Positions 7,802-16,511 of a DNA stretch of 64,000 nt are shown here, piece by piece; positions within the stretch are counted from its first letter, which is position 1; every line of letters begins with the position of its first letter. Below the pieces are notes generated by a model, which saw only the letters and a list, made by a program, of their open reading frames with translations, searched no databases and had not been told where the DNA came from. Both the position numbers and the translations under genes were made by a program. This stretch comes from JACVRW01 sp963819635 (GTDB taxonomy: Bacteria; Actinomycetota; Thermoleophilia; Solirubrobacterales; Thermoleophilaceae), in contig CAWFWX010000005.1 in the NCBI GenBank assembly GCA_963819635.1, forward strand, positions 868,001 to 932,000, read 5' to 3'.

Positions 7802-9400
7802 ATGCCCAACCCACGCCAGACTCTTGTCGACCTCAGCGGCAGCGTCATCGATCGCCGCCGCTTCATCGCGTACACCGGCGCGGTCGCCGGAACGGCCCTT
7901 TACGCCCAGCTCCGCGGCGACCTGGCGCTCGCGTCGCCGCGGCTGCGCGCCTATCCGTTCCGCCTCGGAGTGGCGTCCGGCGATCCCTCTCCGAGCGGCG
8001 TCTCGCTCTGGACCCGGCTCGCCCCCGAGCCGCTCGCCGAGGGCGGCGGGATGCCCTCGAAGGACATCCGGGTGCGCTGGCAGGTCGCGACCGACCCGCG
8101 CTTCCGGCGCCTCGTCAGGTCGGGCAACGCCGCGGCCGTGCCCGAGCTCGGCCACTCCGTTCACGTCGACGTCCACGGCCTCCGGTCGGGGCGCGAGTAC
8201 TTCTACCGCTTCCTGACCGACCGGGACGAGAGCCCGACCGGGCGCACCAAGACGGCGCCCGACTCACGCGACCACGTCCGCGACCTCGCGTTCGCGTTCG
8301 CGTCGTGCCAGAAGTGGGACGACGGCTTCTACACGCCGTACCGGCACCTGGCCGAGGAGGACCTCGACCTCGTCGTCCACCTCGGCGACTACATCTACGA
8401 GTACGGCGTCGGCTCCGGCGGGGTCCGCAATGCGACGATCCCGCCGTCGTTCGCCGAGGAGTGCGTGACGCTCGAGCGCTACCGCCTCCAGCACTCGCTC
8501 TATAAGACCGATCCGGACCTGCAGGAGTGCCACCGGCTGTTCCCCTGGATGGTCACGTGGGACGACCACGAGGTCGCCAATGACTACTCGGGCATCTATC
8601 CCGAGTTCGCGAACACGAGCCCGGAGTTCCTTGCCCGGCGCGCGAACGGCTACCAGGCCTACTTCGAGAACATGCCGGTGCCGGTGAGCGCGCGGCCGAG
8701 GAAGGGCGGGGTCCAGCTCTACCGGCGCCTGAAGTACGGCGACATCGCGGAGTTCAACCTGCTCGACACGCGCCAGTACCGCACGGACAACCCGTGCGGC
8801 GACGGGGAGCAGCCGCCCTGCGACGCCGGCTTCGACCCGGCCGCGACGATGACCGGGGCCGAGCAGGAGCGTTGGCTGCTCCGCGGCCTGGATCGCTCCC
8901 GCGCGCGCTGGAACGTGATCGCCCAGGGCGTGCTGATGGGCCAGCTGAAGCACGACGCGGAAGGCGGCATCTTCTGGAACGACTCCTGGGACGGCTGGCC
9001 CGGGCAGCGTGCCAGGATCCTCCAGCGCATCGCCGACGCCCGGGTGCGGAACCCGGTCGTGATCACCGGCGACTGGCACTCGACCTTCGTGAACGACCTC
9101 AAGGCGGACTACGAGGACGAGGACGCTCCCGTCGTGGCGACCGAGTTCGCCGGCACGTCGATCTCGTCGAACGGCGACTGCATCTGTTACGGCCCCTACT
9201 ACGAGCCGAAGACCAAGTTCAACCCCGACATCAAGTTCTTCGACGGCGACCGGCGCGGCTACGTGCTCTGCAAGCTCGACCACGACGAGTGGCGCACCGA
9301 CCTCCGGATGGTCCCGACCGTCTCGACGCGGGACGCCCCGGTGGCGACGTTCAAGTCGTTCGTCGTCGAGGACGGGCAGCCCGGCGCGCAGGACGTCTAG
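7802..9400 (+). CDS. phoD: PhoD-family alkaline phosphatase / phosphodiesterase, Tat-exported
   Basis: This 532-residue protein carries a twin-arginine signal (DRRRFIAYTGAVAG, residues about 17-30), followed by the PhoD N-terminal Ig-like domain (FRLGVASGDPSPSGVSLWTRL) and the PhoD metallophosphatase domain. Metal and active-site motifs include SCQKWDDG, LVVHLGDYIYEYG, WDDHEVANDYSG and ITGDWHST. Family members are secreted Fe/Ca-dependent enzymes releasing phosphate from phosphomono- or diesters. The ATG at 7802 is chosen because a purine-rich site (aggacagggaga) precedes it and the Tat signal begins there, although the frame is open from 7685. It sits between the GntR gene and the convergent iron-sulfur oxidoreductase gene, which it overlaps by four bases. 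No link to betaine metabolism is evident. Confidence 0.93.
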   Translation: MPNPRQTLVDLSGSVIDRRRFIAYTGAVAGTALYAQLRGDLALASPRLRAYPFRLGVASGDPSPSGVSLWTRLAPEPLAEGGGMPSKDIRVRWQVATDPRFRRLVRSGNAAAVPELGHSVHVDVHGLRSGREYFYRFLTDRDESPTGRTKTAPDSRDHVRDLAFAFASCQKWDDGFYTPYRHLAEEDLDLVVHLGDYIYEYGVGSGGVRNATIPPSFAEECVTLERYRLQHSLYKTDPDLQECHRLFPWMVTWDDHEVANDYSGIYPEFANTSPEFLARRANGYQAYFENMPVPVSARPRKGGVQLYRRLKYGDIAEFNLLDTRQYRTDNPCGDGEQPPCDAGFDPAATMTGAEQERWLLRGLDRSRARWNVIAQGVLMGQLKHDAEGGIFWNDSWDGWPGQRARILQRIADARVRNPVVITGDWHSTFVNDLKADYEDEDAPVVATEFAGTSISSNGDCICYGPYYEPKTKFNPDIKFFDGDRRGYVLCKLDHDEWRTDLRMVPTVSTRDAPVATFKSFVVEDGQPGAQDV

Positions 9401-11310
9401 GAGTCGTCCAGCGACTCGACCAGCAGGGTTGAGACATCCGCCACTCGCAGGTCGTCGCCGCGTGACTTCACGCCGTCGTCCAGCATCACGGTGCAGAACG
9501 GGCAGGCCACCGCGAGCGTCTTGGCGCCGGTCTCCGCGGCCTCGCGCACGCGCTCCTCGTTGATCGCGCCCGCGCGCTCCTCCATCCACATGTGAGCGCC
9601 GCCGGCGCCGCAGCAGAAGGTGCGCTCCTCGCGGCGCTCCATCTCGATCGGCGTGCCGACCGCCTCGACGATCGCGCGCGGGTCGGCGCGCACGTCATTG
9701 TGGCGGGCCAAATAGCAGGAGTCGTGGTAGGTGATGGTGCCGGCGTCGGGGCTCGGCGTGAGCCGGCCGTCGCGCACCAGGTCCGCCAGCAGCTCCGAGT
9801 GATGCACGACCTCGTAGCGCCCGCCGAAGTCCGGGTACTCGTTGCCGAGCGTGTTGAAGCAGTGCGGGCAGCTCGCCACGATCTTCGTGACGCCCGCCTC
9901 GTTCAGCGTCGACACGTTCTGCTCGGCGTGCGCCTGGAACAGGTACTCGTTGCCGATTCGGCGCGCCGGGTCGCCCGTGCACGACTCGCGCGGCCCGAGG
10001 ATCGCGAAGTCCACGCCCGCCGCCTGGAGGAGCTTCGCGGTCGACTGCGCCGCCGTGCGAGCGCGCTCGTCGAATGACGCGGCGCATCCGACCCAGTAGA
10101 GGACCTCCGGGGGCGGGTCGCCGGGCTCGAGCACGCGGACGCCGAGCTCCGCGGCCCAGTCGGCGCGCTCCGTCTGGGGCTTCCCCCACGGGTTCGAGGC
10201 CCGCTCCACGTCGCGGAGCATCTGCTCCGACTCGCTCGGGAACGACGAGTCCATCATCACGAGGTGGCGGCGCAGGTCGATGATGTGGTCGACGTGCTCG
10301 ATCGAGACCGGGCACTCGCGGACGCACGCGCCGCAGGTCACGCAATCCCAGACCACGTTGTCGGTCACCGCGTTCGGCACGAGCGGCGAGGGCTCGAAGC
10401 CCTCCTCGCCGCGGACCAGCTTCGGACCCTCCTCGAAGACCTGGTCGCGCAGCGCCATGATCAGCAGCTTGGGCGACAGCTCCTTGCCCGTGGTCCACGC
10501 CGGGCAGACGTCCTGGCAGCGCCCGCACTCGGTGCACGAGAAGGTGTCGAGCGTCTGCTTCCAGGTCAGGTCGGGCACCGTGCCGGCCCCGAACCGCATC
10601 TCCTCCTCGGGCACGTCGAATCTGAGCGGCTCGAGCCGGCCTCGTGCGCGTGTGCGCGTGAAGTAGACGTTGAACGCGGCCGTGGCGATGTGGAGGTGCT
10701 TCGAGTGGGGGAGGTAGGCGAGGAAGCTCAGGATGATCAGCACGTGCGCCCAGACGAAGACGCGCTCGAGCGGAGGGGTCAGACCCCCTCCCGAAAGGGG
10801 GTCTGACCCCTCCCCGCCGTCGCCGAACAGGTTCGAGAGCGCCTTCGAGACGGGCGACCAGTCCTCCGGCCACTCGTTCAGCCCAAGCGCGATGCGCGAC
10901 GCGTGCCAGAGGAGGAGCGTGGTGACGATGCCGGCGATGAGAGCGAGGATCAGGTCGGCCTCGCCCAGATGGCTCCCCTCGAACCGGGCCGGCCGCTGGA
11001 CCTTGCGGATGATGAGCGCGCCGATCACGCCGGCCAGCACCAGCACCGCGAACAGGTCGACCATGAACGCGAACCAGCCCTGATGGCCGAGCCACGGCAG
11101 CGTCGCGTGCTTATCGACCGCTCCGATCATCGCGATCACGATCGTCGGGAAGAGGACGAGGAAGCCCCAGAAGATCGCGGCGTGGATCAGGCCGGGCACG
11201 AGCCGCTGGAGCAGCTTCTTCTGGCCCAGCACGATCACGGCCTCGTTCCGGACCCGCTCCGGCACGTCGTCGAAGCGCTCGACCGGCTTGCCGAGCCTGA
11301 CGAGCGACAC
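9397..11310 (-). CDS. dgcB: Membrane iron-sulfur oxidoreductase, DgcB/heterodisulfide-reductase-like (electron acceptor of ETF)
   Basis: This protein of at least 637 residues has several N-terminal membrane helices, then two [4Fe-4S] motifs (CTECGRCQDVCPAW and CVTCGACVRECPVS), then two CCG-type cysteine domains (SCPHCFNTLG; CCGAGGAHMW). This is the layout of DgcB, the iron-sulfur partner of dimethylglycine oxidation in Pseudomonas. It probably takes electrons from EtfBA and passes them to quinone. It is the last gene of the DMGDH-etfB-etfA operon. The given start is the first standard codon in frame (GTG 11310), but coding-like sequence including a further hydrophobic helix continues upstream to about 11400. 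A probable true start is the ATG at 11444, overlapping the etfA stop (TGATG), which would require one extra G near 11405. A palindromic 42-bp insert lies at 10772-10813. Confidence 0.85.
   Translation of the reverse strand: MSLVRLGKPVERFDDVPERVRNEAVIVLGQKKLLQRLVPGLIHAAIFWGFLVLFPTIVIAMIGAVDKHATLPWLGHQGWFAFMVDLFAVLVLAGVIGALIIRKVQRPARFEGSHLGEADLILALIAGIVTTLLLWHASRIALGLNEWPEDWSPVSKALSNLFGDGGEGSDPLSGGGLTPPLERVFVWAHVLIILSFLAYLPHSKHLHIATAAFNVYFTRTRARGRLEPLRFDVPEEEMRFGAGTVPDLTWKQTLDTFSCTECGRCQDVCPAWTTGKELSPKLLIMALRDQVFEEGPKLVRGEEGFEPSPLVPNAVTDNVVWDCVTCGACVRECPVSIEHVDHIIDLRRHLVMMDSSFPSESEQMLRDVERASNPWGKPQTERADWAAELGVRVLEPGDPPPEVLYWVGCAASFDERARTAAQSTAKLLQAAGVDFAILGPRESCTGDPARRIGNEYLFQAHAEQNVSTLNEAGVTKIVASCPHCFNTLGNEYPDFGGRYEVVHHSELLADLVRDGRLTPSPDAGTITYHDSCYLARHNDVRADPRAIVEAVGTPIEMERREERTFCCGAGGAHMWMEERAGAINEERVREAAETGAKTLAVACPFCTVMLDDGVKSRGDDLRVADVSTLLVESLDDS
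10772..10813. repeat. 42-bp palindromic element inserted in frame in the iron-sulfur oxidoreductase gene
   Basis: Two perfect 17-bp arms, 10772-10788 and 10797-10813, enclose an 8-base loop. The arms contain GGGGTCAGACCCC, the same core that recurs at 36755-36843. The insert is exactly 14 codons and keeps the reading frame, adding a Gly/Ser/Pro/Leu-rich segment (GSDPLSGGGLTPP) in a loop between membrane segments. It behaves like a protein-coding palindromic repeat. Confidence 0.85.
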
Positions 11311-11443
11311 GAGGAGGTTCGCGCGGCGGATGAAGAGCGTGCCGCTGACCGCGAGGAGCGCGGCGAGCGCGAGCGCTCCAAGCGCGACGTCTATGAGGAC
11401 CGCGCCCTTCCGCGCTCGGCGACCACGAGCGCGCCGACCTGCA

Positions 11444-12373
11444 TCAGGACCGCGCCTTCCTCAGCTCGGCCGTGATCGCGGGGACGACCTCGGCGAGGTC
11501 GCCGATCACCGCGTAGTCCGCGCTCGCGAGGATCGGCGCCTCCGCGTCGGAGTTGATCGCGAGGATCTTCTTCGCGCCCTTGCAGCCGGCGATGTGCTGG
11601 GTCGCGCCGCTGATGCCGCACGCGATGTAGAGGTCGGGCGCGACCTTCGTGCCGGTCTGGCCGACCTGGTCCGTGTGCGGCCGCCAGCCGGCCATCGTCA
11701 CGACGCGCGAGCAACCCACCGCCGCGTTCAGGAGTCCCGCGAGCTCCTCGAGCATCCCGAAGCCGTCCGCCGAGCCAACCCCGCGGCCGCCGCTCACGAC
11801 GACCTTGGCCTCGGCGAGCGAGATCCCCGCGGACGGCGTCTCCGCGTGCTCGACCACCCGGACCACCAGGTCGGCATCGTCGACCGCCGCATCCAGGGGC
11901 TCCACCTTCGCGGTGCCGCCGTTGACGGTCGTCGCCTCGACCGTGTGCGGGGCAACGCTCAGCAAGCGCAGCTCGGCGTGGATCCGAGCCTCCTCGAGCA
12001 GGGAGCCGCCCCAGCGCACCCGCGTGACAGTCCCGTCGCTCCCGACGGCGACGACGTTGGCGGCGAAGGGCAGGTCGCGCCGGGCGGCGAGGTGGCCGAG
12101 GACTTCGTTGCCTCGGTTGGTGCCCGCCGCGATCACCGCGTCCGGCGCGATCTCGTCGATGAGTTGCTCCAGGCAGGCCGCCCAGGCCGCGGGCGCATAG
12201 GCCGAGAGAAGATCGTCCTCCACCAAGTGCAACGTCTCAACGCCGTAGGCACCCAACTCCGTGCCGGGTTGGCCAATCGAAACTGCGTGGAGCGGGGAGC
12301 CCAGGTCGCGGGCGAGCGAGATCGCCTGGAGGGAGAGCTCCTCGTCCGGCTCGACGAGGACCAGCACGCTCAT
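11444..12373 (-). CDS. etfA: Electron transfer flavoprotein alpha subunit
   Basis: This 309-residue ETF alpha subunit binds FAD in its C-terminal domain. Conserved segments include VSGGRGVGS and GQTGTKVAPDLYIACGISGATQH, followed by ILAINSDAEAPI. With EtfB it would carry electrons from the FAD dehydrogenase encoded upstream to the iron-sulfur oxidoreductase encoded downstream. The ATG at 12373 overlaps the etfB stop (ATGA), and the etfA stop overlaps a possible ATG of the next gene (TGATG), so the whole set is translationally coupled. The protein is a normal length for the family and intact. Confidence 0.95.
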   Translation of the reverse strand: MSVLVLVEPDEELSLQAISLARDLGSPLHAVSIGQPGTELGAYGVETLHLVEDDLLSAYAPAAWAACLEQLIDEIAPDAVIAAGTNRGNEVLGHLAARRDLPFAANVVAVGSDGTVTRVRWGGSLLEEARIHAELRLLSVAPHTVEATTVNGGTAKVEPLDAAVDDADLVVRVVEHAETPSAGISLAEAKVVVSGGRGVGSADGFGMLEELAGLLNAAVGCSRVVTMAGWRPHTDQVGQTGTKVAPDLYIACGISGATQHIAGCKGAKKILAINSDAEAPILASADYAVIGDLAEVVPAITAELRKARS

Positions 12374-13137
12374 CCGGCCACTCCGATCTCGCGCATGACC
12401 TCGACGACCCGGGGTGCAGCGTCCGGGCCGGTGCCCAGGACCTCGGCCTGCTTGCCCTGCCCGGGCGGCACCACGAGACGGAGCTTCTCCAGCCTCGGCG
12501 CCGGACGCTCGGGGGTCCGCTGCTCGACCGGCTTCGAGCGGGCGCGGAGCTTCGCGGGAACGGAGGGGTAGCGCGGCAGGTTGATGCCCTCGAGCACGCT
12601 CACGACAGCCGGCAGCGGCAGCTCGTAGATGTCGCGCCCGCCGGGCACCTCCTGCTCGCAGCGCGCGCGGCCGTCGGCGGCCGACAGGCCCTTCAGCCCG
12701 TTCGCGATCGGCCGGCCCAGCGAGTACGCCACCCGGATCCCGACCTGGTAGTTCCCCGCGTCCGCCGACTCGTTCCCGAACACGATCAGGTCGAAGCCGC
12801 CGCCGGCCGACTCCTCCTCGCGGATCGTCTCGGCGATCGCCGCGGCCGTGGCCTGCGGATCCCACTCCTCGCCGTCCGTCACAAGATGCACCCCGCGGTC
12901 GCCGCCGTTCGCGAGCGAGTCGCGGATCTGCTCCTCGGCCTCGGCGGGTCCGAGCGTCAGCACCGTGACCTCGCCGCCGTGCTGCTCCACGAGCCGCACG
13001 GCCTCCTCGACGCCGCACTCCTCGTGCGGGCTGATCGTGAAGCCGAGGTGGCGCGTCTCGAGCGACTGCTCGTCGGCGGTCAACACCATCTTGCCGCCCG
13101 TCAGCGGCACGCGCTTGACGCAGACGAGGATCCTCAT
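12370..13137 (-). CDS. etfB: Electron transfer flavoprotein beta subunit
   Basis: This 255-residue ETF beta subunit begins MRILVCVKRVP, the standard N-terminus, and contains the beta-family signature region (FGNESADAGNYQVGIRVAYSLG...NGLKGL) and the recognition-loop region near LPAVVSVLEGINLPRYPS. It forms a heterodimer with EtfA and binds the AMP moiety. Its ATG overlaps the stop of the dimethylglycine-dehydrogenase-like gene (ATGA), and its stop overlaps the etfA start. The dehydrogenase, ETF and iron-sulfur oxidoreductase therefore form one transcription unit, matching the dimethylglycine oxidation machinery known from other bacteria. Confidence 0.95.
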   Translation of the reverse strand: MRILVCVKRVPLTGGKMVLTADEQSLETRHLGFTISPHEECGVEEAVRLVEQHGGEVTVLTLGPAEAEEQIRDSLANGGDRGVHLVTDGEEWDPQATAAAIAETIREEESAGGGFDLIVFGNESADAGNYQVGIRVAYSLGRPIANGLKGLSAADGRARCEQEVPGGRDIYELPLPAVVSVLEGINLPRYPSVPAKLRARSKPVEQRTPERPAPRLEKLRLVVPPGQGKQAEVLGTGPDAAPRVVEVMREIGVAG

Positions 13138-15685
13138 GCCGGGATCGGATCCGCCGCCTTCACGCGCGCGTTGTCCGGGTCGAACAGCGGCGTCGAGTCG
13201 GCGCACTGCACGGTCGCGGGATAGCGCTCGGTCATGTACTCCACGGCCAGCTCCTGGCCGACGTTCGCGTACTCGGGCGGCAGGTAGGAGAGCAGGATGT
13301 GCTTGCCCACCGACGGCCCGGCGCCCGCGCTCGTCACGTACGAGCCGCGACCGTGGGAGTCGACGATCCGCTCGCCGTCGCGCGTCACGATCGGCTCGCC
13401 GCCGAGCATGTAGCGCCTCACGCCGCTCGACGAGCTGTGGTCGTCGACCGTCAGCGTGCACATCACGGTCGCGGGCTCCTCCTCGCGCTGGCGGACGTGC
13501 GCCTCCTTGCCGACGAAGTCCTGGTCCTTGACCTTGCCCCAGGCCATTCCGGCCTCGACCACGTTGTACTCGCCGTCGAGCTCGAAGCCGAAGGCGCGGT
13601 AGCACTTCTCGAGCCGGCCGGTGGTCCCGTACACGCCGATGCCGGCCGGCACGATCCCGTGCGGCTCGCCCGCCTCGGCGACCATGTCCCACAGGCGCGC
13701 GCCCTGCTCGATCGGCACGTAGAGCTCCCAGCCCAGGTCGCCCACGTACGAGATCCGCGACGCGAGCACGCGCAGCGGTCCCATCTCGATCGTGCTGGAG
13801 GTGGCGAACGGGAAGCCCTCGTGCGAGACGTCCGCGCCCGTGAGGCTGCCGAGGATGTCCGCGCCCGCGGCCCCCAGATCCCCAGCGTGGTCCAGCTCGA
13901 GGTGAGGTCGAAGATCTGGGCGCTCCCGTCCTCCGGGAGGTGGTCGCGGTACCACTTGAGGTCCGCCATCCCGTGCGCGCCTCCGGTGACCACGCGGAAG
14001 TGCTCGTCGCCGAGGCGCATCACGGTGAGGTCCGAGCGGAAGCCGCCCCCGGGAGTGAGCACGGGGGTGTAGACGACCTTGCCGAGCTTCACGTCCATCT
14101 GGCGCATCGAGACCTTCTGCACGCACTCGAGCGCGCCCGGGCCGACGATGTCGAAGATGCAGAACGCGGTCAGGTCGAACATCGCCGCGCGGTCGCGCAT
14201 CGCAAGGTGCTCCGCGTTGATGATCGGCGACCACCAGCGCGAGTCCCACTCGTGCTCGCGCTCTGTGATCTGGTCGGCGAACTCCTCGAGCAGCGGCGCG
14301 TTCGACTCGTACCAGTGCGGGCGCTCCCAGCCGGCGGCCTCGTAGAAGACCGCGCCGAGCCGCTCCTCCCGCTCGTAGAAGGGCGACAGCCGCACGCGGC
14401 GCGCCGACTCCCACTGCTCGCCCGGGTGCACGATGCCGTAGGTCTTGTTGAAGCCCTCGGCGGCGCGGCTCCTAACGTGCTCGGCCGTCTTCTGGTGCTC
14501 GTAGAAGCGGGCGATGTCGGAGGCCTGGAGGTCGATCTCCGGCTCGCCGAGCACCATCCACTCGGCCAGCGCGCGACCGACACCCGGCCCCTCCTTCACC
14601 CACACGGCGGCGGCCGACCAGAGGCCGCGCACCTCGGAGGTCTCGCCGAGAATCGGCAGGCCGTCCGGCGTGAGCGACAGCAGCCCGTTGATCGCGTACT
14701 TGATCCCGACCGACTCGTCGCCGAGGATCTCGGGGACGAGCTCGAGCGCGTCCTCCATCTGCTGGACGAAGTCGTCCTGCGTGAAGGGCAGCTCGGTCGG
14801 GGTGGTCGCCGACTCCTCGATCGAGGGAATCTCGTCCGGATCGTGCAGGATCGGCCGGTGCGCGTATGAGCCCACCTCGAGGCCGCTGCCGTCCTGGCGC
14901 TCGTACATGTTCGTGTCCATGTCGCGCACGATCGGGAACTCGATCGCGCTCTTCGAGGTCTCGAAGCGCGGCACGGGCCCCACGTCGATCATCTGGTGCA
15001 CCGCCGGCGTGAGCGGGATGGACGCGCCGGCCATGCGCGCGATGCGCGGGCTCCAGACGCCGCAGGCGATCACGACGTAGTCCGCCTCGACATCGCCGCG
15101 GTCGGTGCGCACGCGCCTGACGCGGCCGCCCTCGACGTCGATCCCGAGCACCTCGGTGTTGGCGGACACGACCGCGGCGCCGGTCTCCTGCGCCTGCTCG
15201 CGCATGAGCGTGCCCATGCGCAGCGAGTCCACGACGCCCACGCCCTCGGAGTGGAAGCCGCCGACAAGGATCTCCTCGTTGATGAACGGGACGAGCTCCT
15301 TGATCTCGGCGGGCGTGACGAGCGAGCAGCCCTCGATGCCCCACGACTTGGCCGACGCCATCCGCCGGCGCAGCTCCTCCATGCGCTCCTCGGTTCGCGC
15401 CACCTCGATCCCGCCGCAGACGGTGAGCACGCCGTGCTGCTCGTACTGGCGCACGCTGTCGGCGGTCAGGTCGGTCATCTCGCGCGAGTGGTCGACGGGG
15501 AAGATGAAGTTGGACGCATGACCCGTCGAGCCGCCGGGGTTCGGCAGCGGCCCCTTGTCGATCAGGACCAGGTCCTTCCAGCCGAGGTGCGCGAGGTGGC
15601 CCAGGAGGCTGTTGCCGACGATGCCCGCGCCGATGACGACTACCTTCGCCTGCGCGGGGAGGGAGCTGGCGGCTTGCGAGTCCAT
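13134..15685 (-). CDS. Dimethylglycine/sarcosine dehydrogenase-like FAD oxidoreductase with GcvT domain (single-base frame break)
   Basis: The protein has an N-terminal FAD-binding DAO domain (Rossmann motif VVVIGAGIVGNS, residues about 15-26), a linker, and a C-terminal folate-binding GcvT domain, the architecture of mitochondrial DMGDH and SARDH. It would oxidatively demethylate dimethylglycine or sarcosine, pass the methylene group to tetrahydrofolate and the electrons to ETF. The 2552-base span is one base short of a whole frame. The reading frame moves near 13866, after TTLGIWGPRA, and continues in the next frame as DILGSLTGADVSHEGFPF. Restoring one G gives an 850-residue protein of normal length. 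This may be a sequencing error or a real lesion. A TGATATATCA palindrome sits five bases before the ATG. Confidence 0.85.
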
Positions 15686-15690
15686 GGGCC

Positions 15691-15700
15691 TGATATATCA
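15691..15700. promoter_or_regulatory. TGATATATCA palindrome, copy 3 (divergent promoter)
   Basis: The palindrome lies in the 22-base gap between two divergent start codons, five bases from the dehydrogenase ATG (minus) and seven from the ATG at 15708 (plus). The gap is too short for two ordinary promoters with ribosome-binding sites. A symmetric -10 element serving both strands, with leaderless messages, or a shared operator would explain it. Confidence 0.72.
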
Positions 15701-15707
15701 CACGCGA

Positions 15708-16446
15708 ATGCACTCGTCGCGTGAGCTCAGCAGCTCGTCTTTCGAGATCGAGGTCGCCGGCGTCGCGACCCCGCTCGAGGGGCTGTTCGAGGGGTTCGAC
15801 GAGCAGGACCGGCTGGGCGTGGTGCTCACGCGGCCCTGCGGCGCGGTCGGCGCGAGCACGCTCATCACGGCGACGATCACCGCCTTTTACGACATTCAGC
15901 GCGCCCGCGGGCCCGACTTCTTCGTCTATCCCGATTACTACCTGTTCCACGTGGGGCGGCCGCTCGGGGACCACGGGCGGCTCGACGTCTGGCCGCGGCA
16001 CAAGGAGGTGGTCGTGCCGGCCGGCGCCGACCGCGTGCTGGAGGCCGTCAACGATCGCGCCGTCACGCGGCTCGTGGTCGAAGACGGCGCGGCGGGCGAG
16101 CTCCCATCCGACCCGGGCGCGCTGGCGAGCGCCCGCGCCCGCACCCGGACCTGCCTGGCCTACTCGCCGTCGGGTCGCGTGGAAGACGCCGACGTGCGCA
16201 TCGCGGGCAACCCGGTAACCGAGGGCTACGTCGAGGCGATCCTCGACCCTGAGGCGCGCATCGCCAGGCTCCGGACTGAGGGGCACGAGGAGCGCGCCGA
16301 TGCGATCGCCGCCCGCGCCGGCGAGGTTGACCGCGACTCACGGCAGGGCGTCCTTGCCGGACGCCGCGAGCTGGCGGAGGACGGCGTGCCCGGTGGAGAC
16401 CTACCGGCGCATCGGCCTCGACGAGGCGCTCGGGCGGCTGGGTTGA
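15708..16446 (+). CDS. Conserved protein of unknown function in betaine locus (probable one-base frame break near the 3' end)
   Basis: I do not recognise this family. The ATG at 15708 is seven bases after the TGATATATCA palindrome. The first 220 or so residues read as a coherent soluble protein (FEIEVAGVATPLEGLFEGFD...FYDIQRARGPDFFVYPDYYLFH...LDVWPRHKEVVVP), followed by GNPVTEGYVEAILDPEA. Near 16391 the continuous frame turns into low-information sequence ending at 16466. The +1 frame instead gives VETYRRIGLDEALGRLG and a stop at 16446, before the next palindrome. Removing one G from the GG at 16392 would give a natural C-terminus. It is divergent from the dehydrogenase and upstream of the folate genes, so a role in methylamine catabolism is likely but undefined. 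Confidence 0.7.
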
Positions 16447-16463
16447 CCGTCGAGCGCGGGAAC

Positions 16464-16473
16464 TGATATATCA
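16464..16473. promoter_or_regulatory. TGATATATCA palindrome, copy 4 (upstream of MTHFR gene)
   Basis: This is an identical palindrome, 38 bases before the first in-frame start of the reductase gene. A GTG at 16480 lies six bases after it, the same spacing as at the other sites, but that GTG is in a different frame from the reductase unless one C is added to the run at 16495-16500. Confidence 0.68.
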
Positions 16474-16511
16474 CGACGCGTGCCGCGCGACGTGCCCCCC
16501 GCTCCCGCCCC

